Notes: a model not told the origin generated them from the sequence alone. Shown: positions 42,121-55,336, counted from the first letter of the stretch. The stretch is 64,000 nucleotides of DNA from Lineus longissimus (GCF_910592395.1 NC_088325.1:4617501-4681500), one strand, 5' to 3'. Program-made: numbers and translations.

Positions 42121-45120
42121 GTATAGGACCACCTCACCACACTGCTATCACTGCGCCAGAGTTGATGTTCACCAGTAAACAGGTCAACTGTTATAATCAT
42201 TACCAGTAGAATAACGGATACAGACATACTATGGGCCATTCTCGTAGTTAATACGCGTGACTCATCCAAAAAACATAAAGGCTCTCACATAGTGAGGACG
42301 TTTCGTTGGGGCTTTTCCCATGGGCTTGATGCGTCGATAGAATTGCAGTTCAAACAGGGCGGCGTGCCTAATAGGCAAAATAGCGTAATGAACATTGCAT
42401 AATGTGCATGCTTTGTGAAAGAATGCAGGCTTGTGACTATGGGGATATTGATTTTATTTTCGATTGATTTTGGCGCGTGAAGATGCCCTTTACCAAAAAT
42501 ATAATAATGATTCAAAAAATAAGTTTGACAAAGTCTTACTCTCACCAGGGATGGCGATGAAACTAATCCCCCCTATTTACTCAACCTGCTTTAGTGGTAG
42601 CCAATTAATTGAAGCATGATTAATGTCATTAGAATAAACCTCACTACTTCTTGTTTCCATTGCAAAATCTTTTTATCTAGAAAAACAAGATCATAAAATA
42701 TCAATTCGATTTTAAAACTAGCGTCACTTTTGATTGACACCCTGTATCTTTGCACGCTATCAGTAGACAATAGCCAACACCACAAGGGTGATGTCCCGGT
42801 TGTTATCTGAAATATTCATGACAATGTGCTCGGATGGAAATAAACATGGACGGCAAATTGGTTCGGAGTTTGCGTTCAATTAATCAGAAAGTCACCCAGG
42901 GTTGGACTCACAGTCGATTTGGTGAACTGTGGTTGAAATTTACGTCGGATCGTAAAGCTTTCTTTCAAGAGACGACACCCTTCTTGCATAATGCTTAATC
43001 ATACCTCTTTTGAGGGAATTACTGGGGAAGCATCTATTTTAGGTGTGGGTATCATATTTCGACTTGTACTGAAAAAAACCTCCTTGGAGTATAGTTTAGT
43101 GGAAACATTAATTCAATAAGGGGTGCGCGCTGTATCATCACATGACAAGTTTTGCTGACACCATTTGATGATACTTCCGCCTACCGCCCAGGCGAAAAGC
43201 ACGGATTTTGACGGACATTATCTCGACGTCACTCCATGACTTCCACCTGACAATATGATCATAGGACATCGACTTTCCTTGTTTTTTTTCTGTGTAGCGA
43301 ATACCAGCCAGCTGGCATAGTAGGGAATTGCTCAATCGGGCCTTTTTGTTGGTCTCGCTCGGCTTACGACAAGCATATCAAGCATGATCAACGACTCAAA
43401 ACCTGCCCCTATGTAAAGAAAACTTCCTAGGAATTTGCATACCGTACGCCATGACCCAATATAATCGTCAACACGCCGTGCGATAATGAGAAAGATTTCT
43501 AACGCCGAGATGCCGTTATTTCAAAAATCAATTCATCTATTTGCTAATTTTATCAAGAAAATGTATTTGGAACATCATATATAACAGACAGTGTGAAAAC
43601 ATTTTGGATACTTTATTTTCGGTCAATCTCGTTTTAGAGATCGGTAAAGAATTTGCGGGAAATAGCTTCACGTCACGTGATGAGACATTTCAATCAATCG
43701 ATTTCTCTGGCAAATACAGTGCTCATCAGCCAGCAACATGTCAGCGCTAGCGTCCTATGAACATCCGAGCAGCTGTATCGAACACTTCCGAGCATAAATA
43801 GCACTCGCGAAGGTTGCCGAATGTTTTTGGTTTCATGGTTAAGCAATTTTGCCAAGCCACAAGATGTCCGGGATGATGGGTTTTGATCAAATTAATTTAC
43901 AGTAGTTTACACAAGGTCGGCCCATCAAGTCGAATGGCCATGAAAATCAATATCTATCACGAATGGTATTAGGTGACACAAACACGATTATCCACTTTTG
44001 AATTTCAATATAGCTCCCAAAAGAAAACCAGATTTTAGCCACAGGCCAGGTTGTTGAAATGAGTACTTTTCCTTTCCAATTTTTCATTCAATCTCTCATT
44101 ACCTGTAATTGAAGAGTTCAGATGCAAAGCTACCAAATCGACTTCAGGTCTTATAAAGGAAAGATTCATTTAAGAGTGGCCGGAGTTTTAAGAGTTTTAA
44201 GAGTTTGTTCGATGGCAGACGACACACAATTAAACCTGCTCGGTAACCAATAACGGTAATAATATCGAACAATCTGAAAGCAAAAAGTATTGACTTCAGC
44301 TACATGTGGCCTAAATCTAGTGATCTTGTGATGAATATCTAAAATACTTTTGGATTCAAACTCATAAGTATATAATTATCTTTATGTCACAGGGTAGTAC
44401 TTGGCTGAAATTGATCGTTTGGTTTCGAATTTCCCGATGCAGTTCAGTTCCAAAAGAAAACTAAATCGAATGTTTCACTGCTCCAAGACAGATATCATTT
44501 GTTTGACAAAAAAACCCTCCAAATAACCGTTATTGAAAGCTGGTGGCTAATACATGTACACAACAGTCAAACTTTCGAAAAAACGATTAGCGTGAAATAA
44601 GCATGATATGAATGATTCGTTTACTCCTAAAAGAAGAACCATTCGACCCCCCCCCCCCCCCCCCCCCCCCATCCAGACACGCGCACTTCAAGCAGAATCC
44701 ATAATAAAAGAGAAGTAGTTTAGAATTACGTATCTTTACAAAAAAAATAAATATTTATTACAATATCTCAACAGAAGAGTAAAAAAATTCATGAATTCTT
44801 CCATTGGGAAGCAGCAGTTTATCTGGCGAACATGCCAAACAACTTGCAAAACATTTCCAGAATTGTTGTATGCAATGAATCCCAGTGAACATCAAATGAA
44901 AATGACAATATAACTGTACTAACCTTAATATCAGATCCAATTATTCCGAAGCCCTCAATTGAAAAATTCCAATCGAAAAGAAAAGACGCACAGTGTCTCT
45001 CGCCAAGCAGCACGAAGAATTCTCTCTGCCCTCATCGGTTTCCATTACAACAAGTGATCACAGGCGCGTGAAGATACCAGAGGGAACAATCAGTTATCGA
45101 TCATCTCAGCTCAACCTGTA
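42121..45120. other. Long stretch without a recognisable gene
   Basis: AT-rich with scattered short open frames. A 26-base C run sits at about 44647-44671. The TTGACACCCTGTATC word near 42735 resembles ends of mariner-like elements. No exon has convincing flanks. Confidence 0.3.
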
Positions 45121-45395
45121 AGAGAAAACACACTTAAAACCTCCTCGAAACGGGCTTCGGAACATCGAGAAAACACACTTATAACCTCCTCGAAAAGAGC
45201 TTCGGAACATCGAAAACACACTTAAAACCTCCTCAAAAATAGCTTCGGAACATCGAAAACACACTTAAAACCTCCTCGAAAATAGCTTCGGTACATCGAG
45301 AAAACATACTTAAACCCCCTCGAAAAGAGCTTCGGAACATCGAAAAAACACACTTAAAACCTCCTCGAAAAATGGCTTCGGAACTTCGATAATGT
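45121..45395. repeat. Tandem repeat, about 6 copies of 46-50 bp
   Basis: Unit: ACACTTAAAACCTCCTCGAA followed by AAGAGCTTCGGAACATCGA(GA)AAAC. Copies differ by small indels. Confidence 0.85.
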
Positions 45396-45654
45396 GGCGG
45401 ACGAACATGGGCAATGAAGACAGATGACATGCTTCATCAATTGGCCTGGGGGAAACAGGGAAACAGGGAAAGGGAAATAATGGCCAGATTCCCTTAAAAT
45501 GTAAAGTATGCATCTGTAACGTACCTATAGTTTAACAGTTCGCAATAATCGTCGTAAAAGAGATTATCATCTTTGACGATTTTAACATTGTTTTCATTAT
45601 TTAGTTTTTGCAAATGTTTACGTAATTTAGTTGAGAACCCTAAAATACATAAAA

Positions 45655-46165
45655 TATGTGTTTATACGAACAAGCGTGAGGATGTGAAGAAGAAATTTAA
45701 TATTTGTTTTCAAAATTTCGAAAATTAGTCGTTCACGACAAAAAACCCAACTGCCATACGTTTTGGAGAAGTATTTCTCCATGGCGGTTTGTTTATCATT
45801 GGCAACACGTGACCAACTGACTCCGTTTTGAAATATATATGCATCACCAAATGTTATGTCAAAGGGATCAGATTGAATAAATATTGATAGCGGTCTGAAT
45901 ACGCAATCGAACCAGGGACATTTATCTGACTTTACTTGAGTGGACTATGGCATATCTTATAAGGCCACTGTAGTCATAAATTATCGAGAAGACATAGTTA
46001 ACCTGCGATCTACTTTTGTTTTCTTGCTTTCGAATAATAAGTATCGGTTATCAGCTGAGGGTATAGACGATTATTGATAGATTGTCTAAAGCATGAAAGG
46101 TCGAACTCGAATAGGTCCGATTTTGAAAACCAACATCATGAGTGTTGACCTACTCTATTCGTCGA
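45655..46165 (+). repeat. Segmental duplication A, copy 1 (partner 48.79-49.43 kb)
   Basis: Shared words with copy 2 in order are ACGAACAAGCGTGAGGATGTGAAGAA, AAAACCCAACTGCCAT.CGTTTTG, CAGATTGAATAAATA.TGATA, CGCAATCGAACCAGGGA, GATAAGGCCACTGT and CATCATGAGTGTTGACCTA. Divergence by indels indicates an old duplication of about 3.1-kb spacing. Confidence 0.75.
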
Positions 46166-46600
46166 TAGTTGCCCGGGTCATTTGATGATTTTCGTTTGTT
46201 TTTTCGAGTCGGCATTGTAAGTTTTCTTCCACCATTCTGATGTGTGATAGTGAGGTCACATCGTTACGTTAAACAACACTTCCCCCATGTGCCTGAAATC
46301 GTGTGATACAAAAATTCCTCAACTGTTCTACTGTGTTAAAATGAAGATCGGGCAAAGGCTTCAGAGCTGTTGAACTTAAACGTGTTAATGGCTGTCCTCC
46401 CTCAATGTCTCTGCGGAAATCGTTGAATATCTGTGAGAGTGATAAAGTCTCCCTTCACCCTTTACAAAAAGTCCGTCCAAACTTTTAATTATTGTGACCC
46501 GAGTAGGCTTTTTAAAGTGATTGTGCAATACATCAAGGTCGTGACTACTGATTCTCGGCCCAGTATATGTATCGTTTTTTTCAGAGAAGAAAATAAACGG

Positions 46601-47805
46601 TGTATTCCTGTTTCGCCTATTCCTGTTCCGCCTATTCCTGTTTCGCCTATCCCTGTTTCGCCTAATTCCTGTTTCGCCTATTCATGTTTCGCCTAATTCC
46701 TGTTTCGCCTATTCCTGTTTCGCCTAATTCCTGTTTCGCCTATTCCTGTTTCGCCTATTCAAATGTATTGCTAACCTCCCCACAGACGTAGGAATATGAA
46801 CCGTCCCTTACTATAGTGTTAAAGGCTATCATTAAGAATAAAGTCTGAAATAATGGATTTAGCGACATGTCAATTATTTCAGTATTATTCGGAATAACTT
46901 TGGAAAATTATACATAGCTTACATAGGCTCATGTTTTAGCTTATTTCAAAAGGCAAGATATAAAATAGTAAGAAAGTTTTACCCTATCATTAGATTTGAA
47001 ATGTTAGAAATGTTTCAAAGGTCAGAGATTCAGTGACTCGAAGCCGGCGGCCGACCAAACCCGAGGAGAGCCACATATGTACGCGTTGACGAACGCATGT
47101 TACGCCTCAAAGAACAATACGTCAATGGAGAGAGGGACATAATGAGTTACGTTGATGCCATCAGTTACCTTGTCTGACATAATATCATGATATGTATTTT
47201 CCACCTTGTTTGACTTTATATGTGCTGTACCTACATGTATATTATGACATGGGTTTTACAGCTGATTTTGATCAAATAATTATGAGAATGTACAGTATTA
47301 TGTATTTTTATCAAAAACTCATGAATTCAGTTTTTATAAAATAAACGACTGCTTTACTTTACTTAATCTATTAGTTTTTACTGTGTGTCAGTATGGTCCT
47401 ATGGTCCTATGGTCAAATAAGTCTCGGAGTGTCCCCTCTTTCAAAACGGTCATGGCATGGTTTGTTAACAAAGTTGATGGCATTGATTAGTCAAATTGTC
47501 ATCACATCGTTAACATCATCCAATTGTCCCCTCACATTTTCCCCATAAAATAGACATGCATCCCTAAGGTTCCCCGTGGGAGAGTCGATTTATTGTAGGG
47601 GTACTGGAAAGTAGGCGAAACAGGGATAGGCGAAACAGGAAATAGGCCAAACAGGAAATAGGCCAAACAGGAAATAGGCGAAAAAGGAATAGGCGAAACA
47701 GGAATAGGCGGAACAGGAATAGGCGAATCAGGAATAGGCGAAACAGGAATTTTGTAGGCGAAACAGGAATTTTGTAGGCGAAACAGGAATAGGCGAAACA
47801 GGCAT
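46601..47805. mobile_element. Foldback element with inverted 15-bp tandem-repeat arms (TU-like)
   Basis: Left arm 46601-46760 holds about ten copies of CCTATTCCTGTTTCG. Right arm 47612-47805 holds about twelve copies of the reverse complement (CGAAACAGGAATAGG) with variants such as GGCCAAACAGG. The middle (46761-47611) includes two overlapping short open frames at about 47040-47178 (one reads RVDERMLRLKEQYVNGERDI) and AATAAA at 47340. Long inverted repeats made of 15-bp tandem units are the described structure of sea urchin TU foldback transposons. I saw no clear target duplication. Confidence 0.75.
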
Positions 47806-48344
47806 AAACCAAATAAACGCTTGTCTAAAGTTCTATTATCTTGGAAGTGGAAGGACAATACATGTCCAAAATCTATACACAGTTCAGATAACGTGTTGTT
47901 ATTTTATGTTAATTTCATCACACTGACTATTAGTCCATTCTAAAACAGTATGATTTCTGTTGGACGGACAGTAAATCACAATTGTAGGTCAGTAACCTAA
48001 CACTTTCGTTATTTTAGGATTACACCGGGATCACTAAGCGCAACATAATATACCGCCATCAACCTTAAGAAGATCAGTCCACATTTTGTTGATAGTTTTT
48101 TGGCAGATTTGGCTGGTAACGTGATCAGATTATAAGATTGACATAATTAATGTAACATGATCGATATCTCTGAGTGTTTAGGCTTTACATATGAGTCACA
48201 CGTAAATACTTTCACTTTTAGGAATATCACTTATTGTCCCCTTGTTTATTTTTCTGATAAATGTAGTAAATACAAGCTCCCTAGAATGACGTCCATTCAC
48301 ATTGTAAATTGTAAAATCGTTTCCACCTGCTAGTGCAACCATAG

Positions 48345-48745
48345 AGAAGATCAACGCATGGAGGGCTAACTCGAGTCAAATCGGAGTCAACAGATTTTAA
48401 TGTTTTCCTTTTTCGTGCAATACATGGAAACTACTAATCTAATTGGAGGTAACTGGGCAGCTAACCGAGAGCTTGGTAACATTTCCCTTTAGAATACGAA
48501 TGGCCCTTTAATCAATATTATTTACCACTTGACTATATGTACATAGAAAAGTTGCATATTGCAAGGTCGTAAATGTTATGTCCGCATTGTTTGAGTTGCG
48601 GCGAAATGTTCCCGACGCGACATATGATATTTATTTGACATAAAACTCCCAGTACATGACGGCTTGTGAAACAGCAGGTCACCCTTTCGTCCATGTCTCG
48701 TGTTTTCTGAGCCAATATCTCTCATCAGCTATCCACTCACCTTCG
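48345..48745 (+). repeat. Segmental duplications B and C (partners at 56.1 and 52.5 kb)
   Basis: 48345-48520 resembles 56105-56310 (GGTCAAATCGGAGTCA, TTTTTCGTGCAAT, ATGGAAACTACT, GGAGGT.ACTGGGCAGC). 48605-48740 resembles 52482-52605 (GTTCCCGACGCGA, CAGCAGGTCACCCT.TCGTC.ATGTCT.GTGTTTT). These blocks are non-coding as far as I can see, and may be promoter or 5' flanks copied with a tandem gene family. Confidence 0.6.
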
Positions 48746-48784
48746 TATAATTTCTGCTTCTCAAGAAGCATCTTTTGCATTTTT

Positions 48785-49430
48785 TGCAAAAATCATACGA
48801 ACAAGCGTGAGGATGTGAAGAAAATATTCATATTTTTAAAATTGGAAATTTAGTTGTCAACAAAAAAACCCAACTGCCATGCGTTTTGAAACAAAAAAAC
48901 TCCCAACTATAACTCCATGGAGTTTGGTTATCATTTGTAACACGTGACCACCCAACTCTGTTTTAAAATTGCTTTAGACTCATATATACGTAGACAGGGA
49001 AACTGATTAACAACACCGTAACCACTGATAGAAGTATTACAGTGGTTAGGTCACTGGTGATTTGTCATTCCAAATGCCAACCATTGTCCATCAACTTACC
49101 ACAACCTGAAAACCAGGTGTGAGCCAATCAGTAAGGAGGGACCGTGGTCTGTTCATTGAGTCTAGAGTATGTGCATCGCCACGTATCATGACAAGGGTCA
49201 GATTGAATAAATACTGATATTGGTCTAAATAGTTTGCGCAATCGAACCAGGGAATTTTCTGATTCACCTTATTGGACTATGACATATTTTGATAAGGCCA
49301 CTGTCATAAATCATGATATTGTGGTTATCGAAAAACACAATTAACCTTTCGATCCTCATTTGCTTTGTTTTCTTGCTTTTGACTGATAAATTTCAGCGAA
49401 CAGTTGACATCATGAGTGTTGACCTAGTTT
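48785..49430 (+). repeat. Segmental duplication A, copy 2
   Basis: Diverged copy of 45655-46165, containing an extra ~190 bases around 48990-49190 (including a CAGTGGTTAGGTCACTGGTG stretch). Confidence 0.7.
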
Positions 49431-49660
49431 TCATAAATACACATTAGTATAGTGGAAAATAGTGAATGTACTCATCAAAATGACACAAAATATACCAAGA
49501 ATTTTCCCCAAATGTACATGTTGAGGCGGTGAATTGGCATGATCAACACACGAAAATCAATGACCCGGGAAACAATAGAGGAATAGAGAAAGGTATCTTC
49601 AGAGGCTGCTACTGGTGCCAATACACACATTATACACACTAGGAATGTGACTAGAGTCAT

Positions 49661-51770
49661 GTCTATTCATGACGATGACGTTGTTAACTCTTGAATAGAT
49701 ATCCCACACCTTTCACGGCTGTGAAAGGCCTACTATTGTGCTCGGCTGTACCCATCGAGGCGGTGATACAAATCGGGTATTGTCGGCTTGGGATCTTATT
49801 GTTGAGTGCATCCAGTATTTTGCCACCGGGCATGAACAATCTAGTATCGGCGATATTCACCATGTGAGCAATGCAACAACATCGCGGTGTAGTAACGCTG
49901 TGTCCTCAACGTTTGCGGCACGTATTGATCAACACTAAAGGAAGGGGAGACCACTGTCAGGCTTAAAGGAACTGCATTTGATAAAGATAGGATCAAGTTG
50001 ATCACCACCTGAAACTTCTATACTTGACCTATCAAACATATCGAATTGATGAGGTCACGGGTTATCCTTTTTGCATTGTCTCGGTACCCCATAATGGGTC
50101 ACACGGTCGATTGATGTTATTGGTATATTGATATTCCGAAAGCGTATTGCATCTAAAAATACGCAAAGCGTGAGGACTTGTAATACTGGATCCACTCACC
50201 AATAAGATCCCAAGCCCGACAATACCTGATTTCTACTACCGCATTGATGGGTAGAGCCTAAACAACCGGGCATAATAGTAGGGCTTTTGCAGCCATTAAA
50301 GGCTGGGATATCTTGCCTTCGTTTCTTCCAATTAGTCTTTAATTGCGATATGAAAAGTTCCGCTGTAGAGTCATGTCTATTCATGACGATGACGTTGTTA
50401 ACTCATGAATAACTATCCCACACCTTTCGCGGCTGTGAAAGGCCTACTATTGTGCTCGGCTGTACCCATCGAGGCGGTGATACAAATCGGGTATTGTCGG
50501 GCTTGGGATCCTATTGTTGAGTGCATCCAGTATTTCGCCACCGGGCATGAACAATCTAGTATCGGCGATATTCACCATGTGAGCAATGCAACAACATCGC
50601 GGTGTAGTAACGCTGTGTCCTCAACGTTTGCGGCACGTATTGACCAACACTAAAGGAAGGGGAGACCACCGTCAGGTTTAAAGGAACTGCATTTGGTAAA
50701 GATAGGATAAAGTCACTACCTGAAACTTCTATACTTGACCTATCAAACATATCGAATTGATGAGGTCACGGGTTATCCTTTTTGCATTGTCTCGGTACCC
50801 CATAGTGGGTCACACGGTCGATTGATGTTATCGGTATATTGATATTCCGAAAGCGTATTGCATCTAAAAATACGCAAAGCGTGAGGACTTGTAATACTGG
50901 ATCCACTCACTAATGAGATCCCAAGCCCGACAATACCCGATTTCTACTAACGCCTTGATGGGTATAGCCTAAACAACCGGGCATAATAGTAGGCATTTTG
51001 CAGCCATTAAAGGGCTGGGATATCTTTTCTTCGTTTCTTCCAATTAGTCTTTAATTGCGATATGAAAAGTTTTGCTGTAGAGTTATGTGTCGACATAACA
51101 ATATCCCAAGGGAAGAAAGAAAATGCCAATTTTGCAAAGGAGATGACGTCGAAGATGAATTTCATTTTTTAATTGTTTGCACACAGCACTCCGTCACTCG
51201 GGAAGCAATGTTTAGATATATTTCTACAGTTGATACAAGCTTTGTAAATCTACCCGACATCGACAAATTTAAATATCTCTTAACCTGTATTTCCACCCCT
51301 GCCTTTGTTCGCATTGCTGCTTATATTTATGATATGTACCCCTATTAATTTGTATATACCTTTCACTGCTTTGTATCATTGCATGTCTTCTATTCATATA
51401 TATCTGTAACAGCCCCATGGGCATTAACAAGATGAAATAAATTGAAATTGAAATTGTCTATTCATGACGATGACGTTGTTAACTCTTGAATAGATATCCC
51501 ACACGTTTCACGGCTGTGAAAGGCCTACTATTGTGCTCGGCTGTACCCATCGAGGCGGTGATACAAATCGGGTATTGTCGGGCTTGGGATCTTATTGTTG
51601 AGTGCATCCAGTATTTCGCCACCGGGCATGAACAATCTAGTATCGGCGATATTCACCACGTTTGCGGCACGTATTGACAAACACTAAAGGAAGGGGAGAC
51701 TACTTTCAGGTTTAAAGGAACTGCATTAAATAAAGACAGGATAAAGTCGCTACCTGAAACACTCGAAATG
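49661..51770. repeat. Tandem copies of a ~720-bp inverted-repeat element
   Basis: Copies begin at about 49661, 50382 and 51461 (GTCTATTCATGACGATGACG). Within each unit the first ~160 bp (GATATCCCACACC...GGATCTTATTGTTGAGTGCA) reappear inverted and diverged near the end (TGGATCCACTCACCAATAAG...GGCTGGGATATC), so one unit is a foldback MITE. Copies 1 and 2 differ by few substitutions. Copy 3 is truncated and lacks a short block after GATATTCACCA. A LINE end is inserted between copies 2 and 3. Confidence 0.85.
51077..51455 (+). mobile_element. LINE 3' end with zinc-knuckle and (GAAATT)n tail
   Basis: The plus frame ending with TAA at 51346 reads CRHNNIPREERKCQFCKGDD, VEDEFHFLIVC, then a helical tail YLLTCISTPAFVRIAAYIYD. 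This is the zf-RVT-type C-C-H-C module at the C-terminus of LINE ORF2. A ~90-bp 3' UTR leads to AAATTGAAATTGAAATTG, a typical LINE tail. The copy is 5' truncated and interrupts the 720-bp repeat array. Confidence 0.75.
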
Positions 51771-51779
51771 GTAACATTA

Positions 51780-52480
51780 ACCTAGATGTTTTAAAGCCAC
51801 GTTTATGAAACGCGTTCTTTCTTTAAGAGTTACATTTGCAAATCATCTACCGAATGGTTGGATGTTGGGAGACTCCCCGATCGGGGTATACTTGCAAGAG
51901 GCGGCTTCTGACAGTTCTTGCTAACGCCCAAACTAGACAGGAAATGACATTCCAGCGGATGCAACTGAGAGCCAGATGCATCATAGAAGGATGCAACAGT
52001 CTCCTAAAGCATCGGCACAGAGTTCACGCAAAGAATGGAAGTTTCGGATGTTGAAAGGGCGTCTTTATAGTGTATAGGAACAGAAGACACTGAAATTGGC
52101 ACATTTTGCCACGGCCCGATCATTTATTACGAATCTAAACACAATAAAAGACTCTGCGTTTGAGTACCCTCTTCACGTGTGCGGTACACCATACTAGACA
52201 TTCATTCACTAATGGCAGGCCGGTCTAACTTAATGTAATGACACAGTAAAGCCAAGTTATGAAAAGCTTTTAAGATGCGGTTTTAAATGGACTTAATATC
52301 TTTCCTTTGTGGTACATTTAAGGAAGCAAATTGAAATTTTTTGTGCAACAGGTCAACATTTTGATCTTTGCATCGAAGAGTTGGTCAATCGATATAAATG
52401 TTTTCCAAATGATAAATATAGACATCGATCGGGAGTTTTTGTTTGTTCTGTGTCAAGTTAAGTGTTTTGACAAAAAAAGG
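51780..52480. other. No gene seen
   Basis: Sequence between the tandem array and duplication C. No exon is supported. Confidence 0.3.
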
Positions 52481-52633
52481 TTCCCGACGCGAAAGGTGAT
52501 ATTCATTAAAACTTCTTGACTGTGCAAATATCGGGTAGTGGATTAGCAGGTCACCCTATCGTCGATGTCTTGTGTTTTTTCAACCAATTTCTCTCATTCC
52601 GTTTAAAGATTTTCATAAGGATACACTAAAAAT

Positions 52634-52688
52634 ATGGAGAACGGCGTCGCACTATTTTTGGTGACGCTACTGGTAACTACACAGACCG
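52634..52688 (+). CDS. Candidate first exon: signal peptide, phase-1 donor
   Basis: ATG at 52634 in an A-rich context opens MENGVALFLVTLLVTTQT and is cut after one more base by a good donor (CCG|GTAGGT). A short hydrophobic start with a phase-1 intron is the classic first exon of secreted or receptor proteins built from phase-1 modules. Its upstream 150 bases are duplicated at 48.6 kb, as if the promoter belongs to a tandem family. No downstream exon in phase was found before the window ends. Confidence 0.4.
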
Positions 52689-52689
52689 G

Positions 52690-53634
52690 TAGGTAATAAT
52701 TTACATACTCCTTGGTATTATCATCACAAAATTCCAAGAGGTTGCCTAGGTTATTATATTTTCACGGCGATTTAGCTTGACATGCAACAAGAGTTGAATG
52801 CTAAGCCTAGAAGATCCAGCAACACACAGACTAAGTTAGCGCAGATCTACGTTAGCCCAATTACGTCTCTCTGCCTTTGATGCTTTGTCCATAAGGCCCC
52901 CCCCCCCCCCCATTTTAGCCCTTTTGGTGGGTCCGTTTTATCAAGATTGGCTTGAATACCCTTGGGATTAGCCGTTGAGTTTGTGTATCTTGGTAATATT
53001 TCCTCCCCACTAAAGAAATAAAAGATGAAATATTGTACAGCGTCGCTTTTGGGAATGAAATGTTCGCCAACAAATACATCTCCATCACAAATACATGTAG
53101 TTCTTTTACATTTTGAAATTGACCGAGGAATAACGATTTTAGAGCTGTGAAAGTTAGGCATATTTGTCGATCTCGTCTGGTTCTCATCGTTTGTGGCTTT
53201 GCCGATCAGTTAGCGTACCCCCGCCTCGAGCAAGTCGCCATGTTTTGCGCATCAAGAGTGCTGATAGGGAGGGCAGTTGATCTATGGAACAGCTTCCTTG
53301 CTATTGCTTGGTGTTTAGGGCTCAGGCTAACTCTTCAGTCGGAAATATTGGTCGATCTTGAAGGAAGATAAAACGATATCCCAATCCGAATCAAGGGCTC
53401 CAGAAACGTAATGCCCATAGTATGATTATCTGTGACATATTATGAGGAAACAATGCTTTAGAACTGAAAAAAATCCGTGATCATTGAGGGAATTGTTTAC
53501 ATCTTTGCGGGTAGGTTATGCTCGTTAAAATATTATGCCATGAAATATATTAGAAAAATTAAAGTATCACCAATTGTTTCGTTTCATAATATAATGCAAC
53601 TATTTCTACTCACCCCGGGGAATTAAAATATCGA
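52690..53634. other. No gene seen
   Basis: Contains a C13 run near 52900. Would be intron if the 52.63-kb exon is real. Confidence 0.3.
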
Positions 53635-55336
53635 GTTCCGGTGTAAAAGGAATGGACGTCCTAGGAATGCAGGACCCCATACAATAGCAGTGTATTGTCA
53701 ACGAATGTGGTTAATGGTTTGGTTAGGGTTAGCTACATAATATACATAATTTTTGCCTTGCTATCGCCATCTTGCGGCCATTTAACAAACTATCGCAGAT
53801 GCTATTTATAGCACCATGACCAGCTCACCCTGAGGGCTAGAAAGCATGGAGTGGACTTAACCGGATTAAATATTCCGGGTCAAATTGTATGGTGTAAACA
53901 CCGCTAATTACAATTAGAATGTAGGAACTACACAATAAAATCTACCGCAAACCAATCATAGCATCCATGGGGGTTCTCGTATTCTCAAACAATTATGACT
54001 ACATACCGGTTTCATCAATGAGGCCATGCGTTACGTAATGCTCAATTGATAGGTATTCGTATCATATCGAAATCAAACTTTGTATAGGTGGCTTATACAG
54101 TGCGTATCAAAAAAAGGTAATCCGATTTCAGAGGGTTAAAATGCCAAGGTTATAGATTTTGACAATTTACATTAAGTTTCCCTTTTGACAGGATCCCAAC
54201 ACATTTCCATTGGTACCTTTCTTACATTACTTCTGTTACACATGACCGAGTACTGTGTTATTGAAAACGACCTGTTCAATTGCACATTTTCCAAGTTTGG
54301 GTAATCCAGGAAAGGAAGACTGATATTTTATTCCGGAATAACTGGAAGGATAGTCCCTTACTTTTTAGGCACCCAAACCTTCAACATGCCCTCCTTCGCT
54401 TTCGACACTCAGTTGGCAGTGACGGAGCATGTCCTGAACTGCTCGTCTGACCATATCCGGGTTATTGCGCAAAGCATCAAATTCTTGTTCCGGTGTAAAA
54501 GGAATGGACGTCCTAGGAATGCAGGACCCCATACAATAGCAGTGTATTGTCAACGAATGTGGTTAATGGTTTGGTTAGGGTTAGCTACATAATATACATA
54601 ATTTTTGCCTTGCTATCGCCATCTTGCGGCCATTTAACAAACTATCGCAGATGCTATTTATAGCACCATGACCAGCTCACCCTGAGGGCTAGAAAGCATG
54701 GAGTGGACTTAACCGGATTAAATATTCCGGGTCAAATTGTATGGTGTAAACACCGCTAATTACAATTAGAATGTAGGAACTACACAATAAAATCTACCGC
54801 AAACCAATCATAGCATCCATGGGGGTTCTCGTATTCTCAAACAATTATGACTACATACCGGTTTCATCAATGAGGCCATGCGTTACGTAATGCTCAATTG
54901 ATAGGTATTCGTATCATATCGAAATCAAACTTTGTATAGGTGGCTTATACAGTGCGTATCAAAAAAAGGTAATCCGATTTCAGAGGGTTAAAATGCCAAG
55001 GTTATAGATTTTGACAATTTACATTAAGTTTCCCTTTTGACAGGATCCCAACACATTTCCATTGGTACCTTTCTTACATTACTTCTGTTACACATGACCG
55101 AGTACTGTGTTATTGAAAACGACCTGTTCAATTGCACATTTTCCAAGTTTGGGTAATCCAGGAAAGGAAGACTGATATTTTATTCCGGAATTACTGGAAG
55201 GATAGTCCCTTACTTTTTAGGCACCCAAACCTTCAACATGCCCTCCTTCGCTTTCGACACTCAGTTGGCAGTGACGGAGCATGTCCTGAACTGCTCGTCT
55301 GACCATATCCGGGTTATTGCGCAAAGCATCAAATTC
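53635..55336. repeat. Recent tandem duplication of 851 bp
   Basis: 53635-54485 is repeated at 54486-55336 with almost no differences; I noticed one (GGAATAACTGG against GGAATTACTGG). Both copies start TTCCGGTGTAAAAGGAATGG and end inside a transposase frame (CAAATTCTTG). Each contains the mariner-like end ACAGTGCGTATCAAAAAAAGG. Confidence 0.95.
54098..54480 (-). pseudogene. Mariner/Tc1-type element end, first duplicate copy
   Basis: Runs from the terminal-repeat-like CAGTGCGTATCAAAAAAAGG to a minus-strand frame reading FDALRNNPDMVRRAVQDMLR and SVESEGGHVEG. Cut at 54485 by the tandem-duplication junction. Confidence 0.6.

Noticed and set aside
47040-47178. Short open frames inside the foldback element as a terminal exon
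   Set aside because: Two frames are equally open and the in-phase acceptor reading begins with a stop; kept only as part of the element description.
49738-51677. Repeated 60-80 codon plus frames (IQYFATGHEQSSIGDIHHV)
   Set aside because: Each is the same part of a MITE unit; frame is lost in the third copy and the start differs.
53700-53740. TTAGGGTTAGC as telomeric repeat
   Set aside because: Only one or two TTAGGG-like words, repeated once by the 851-bp duplication.
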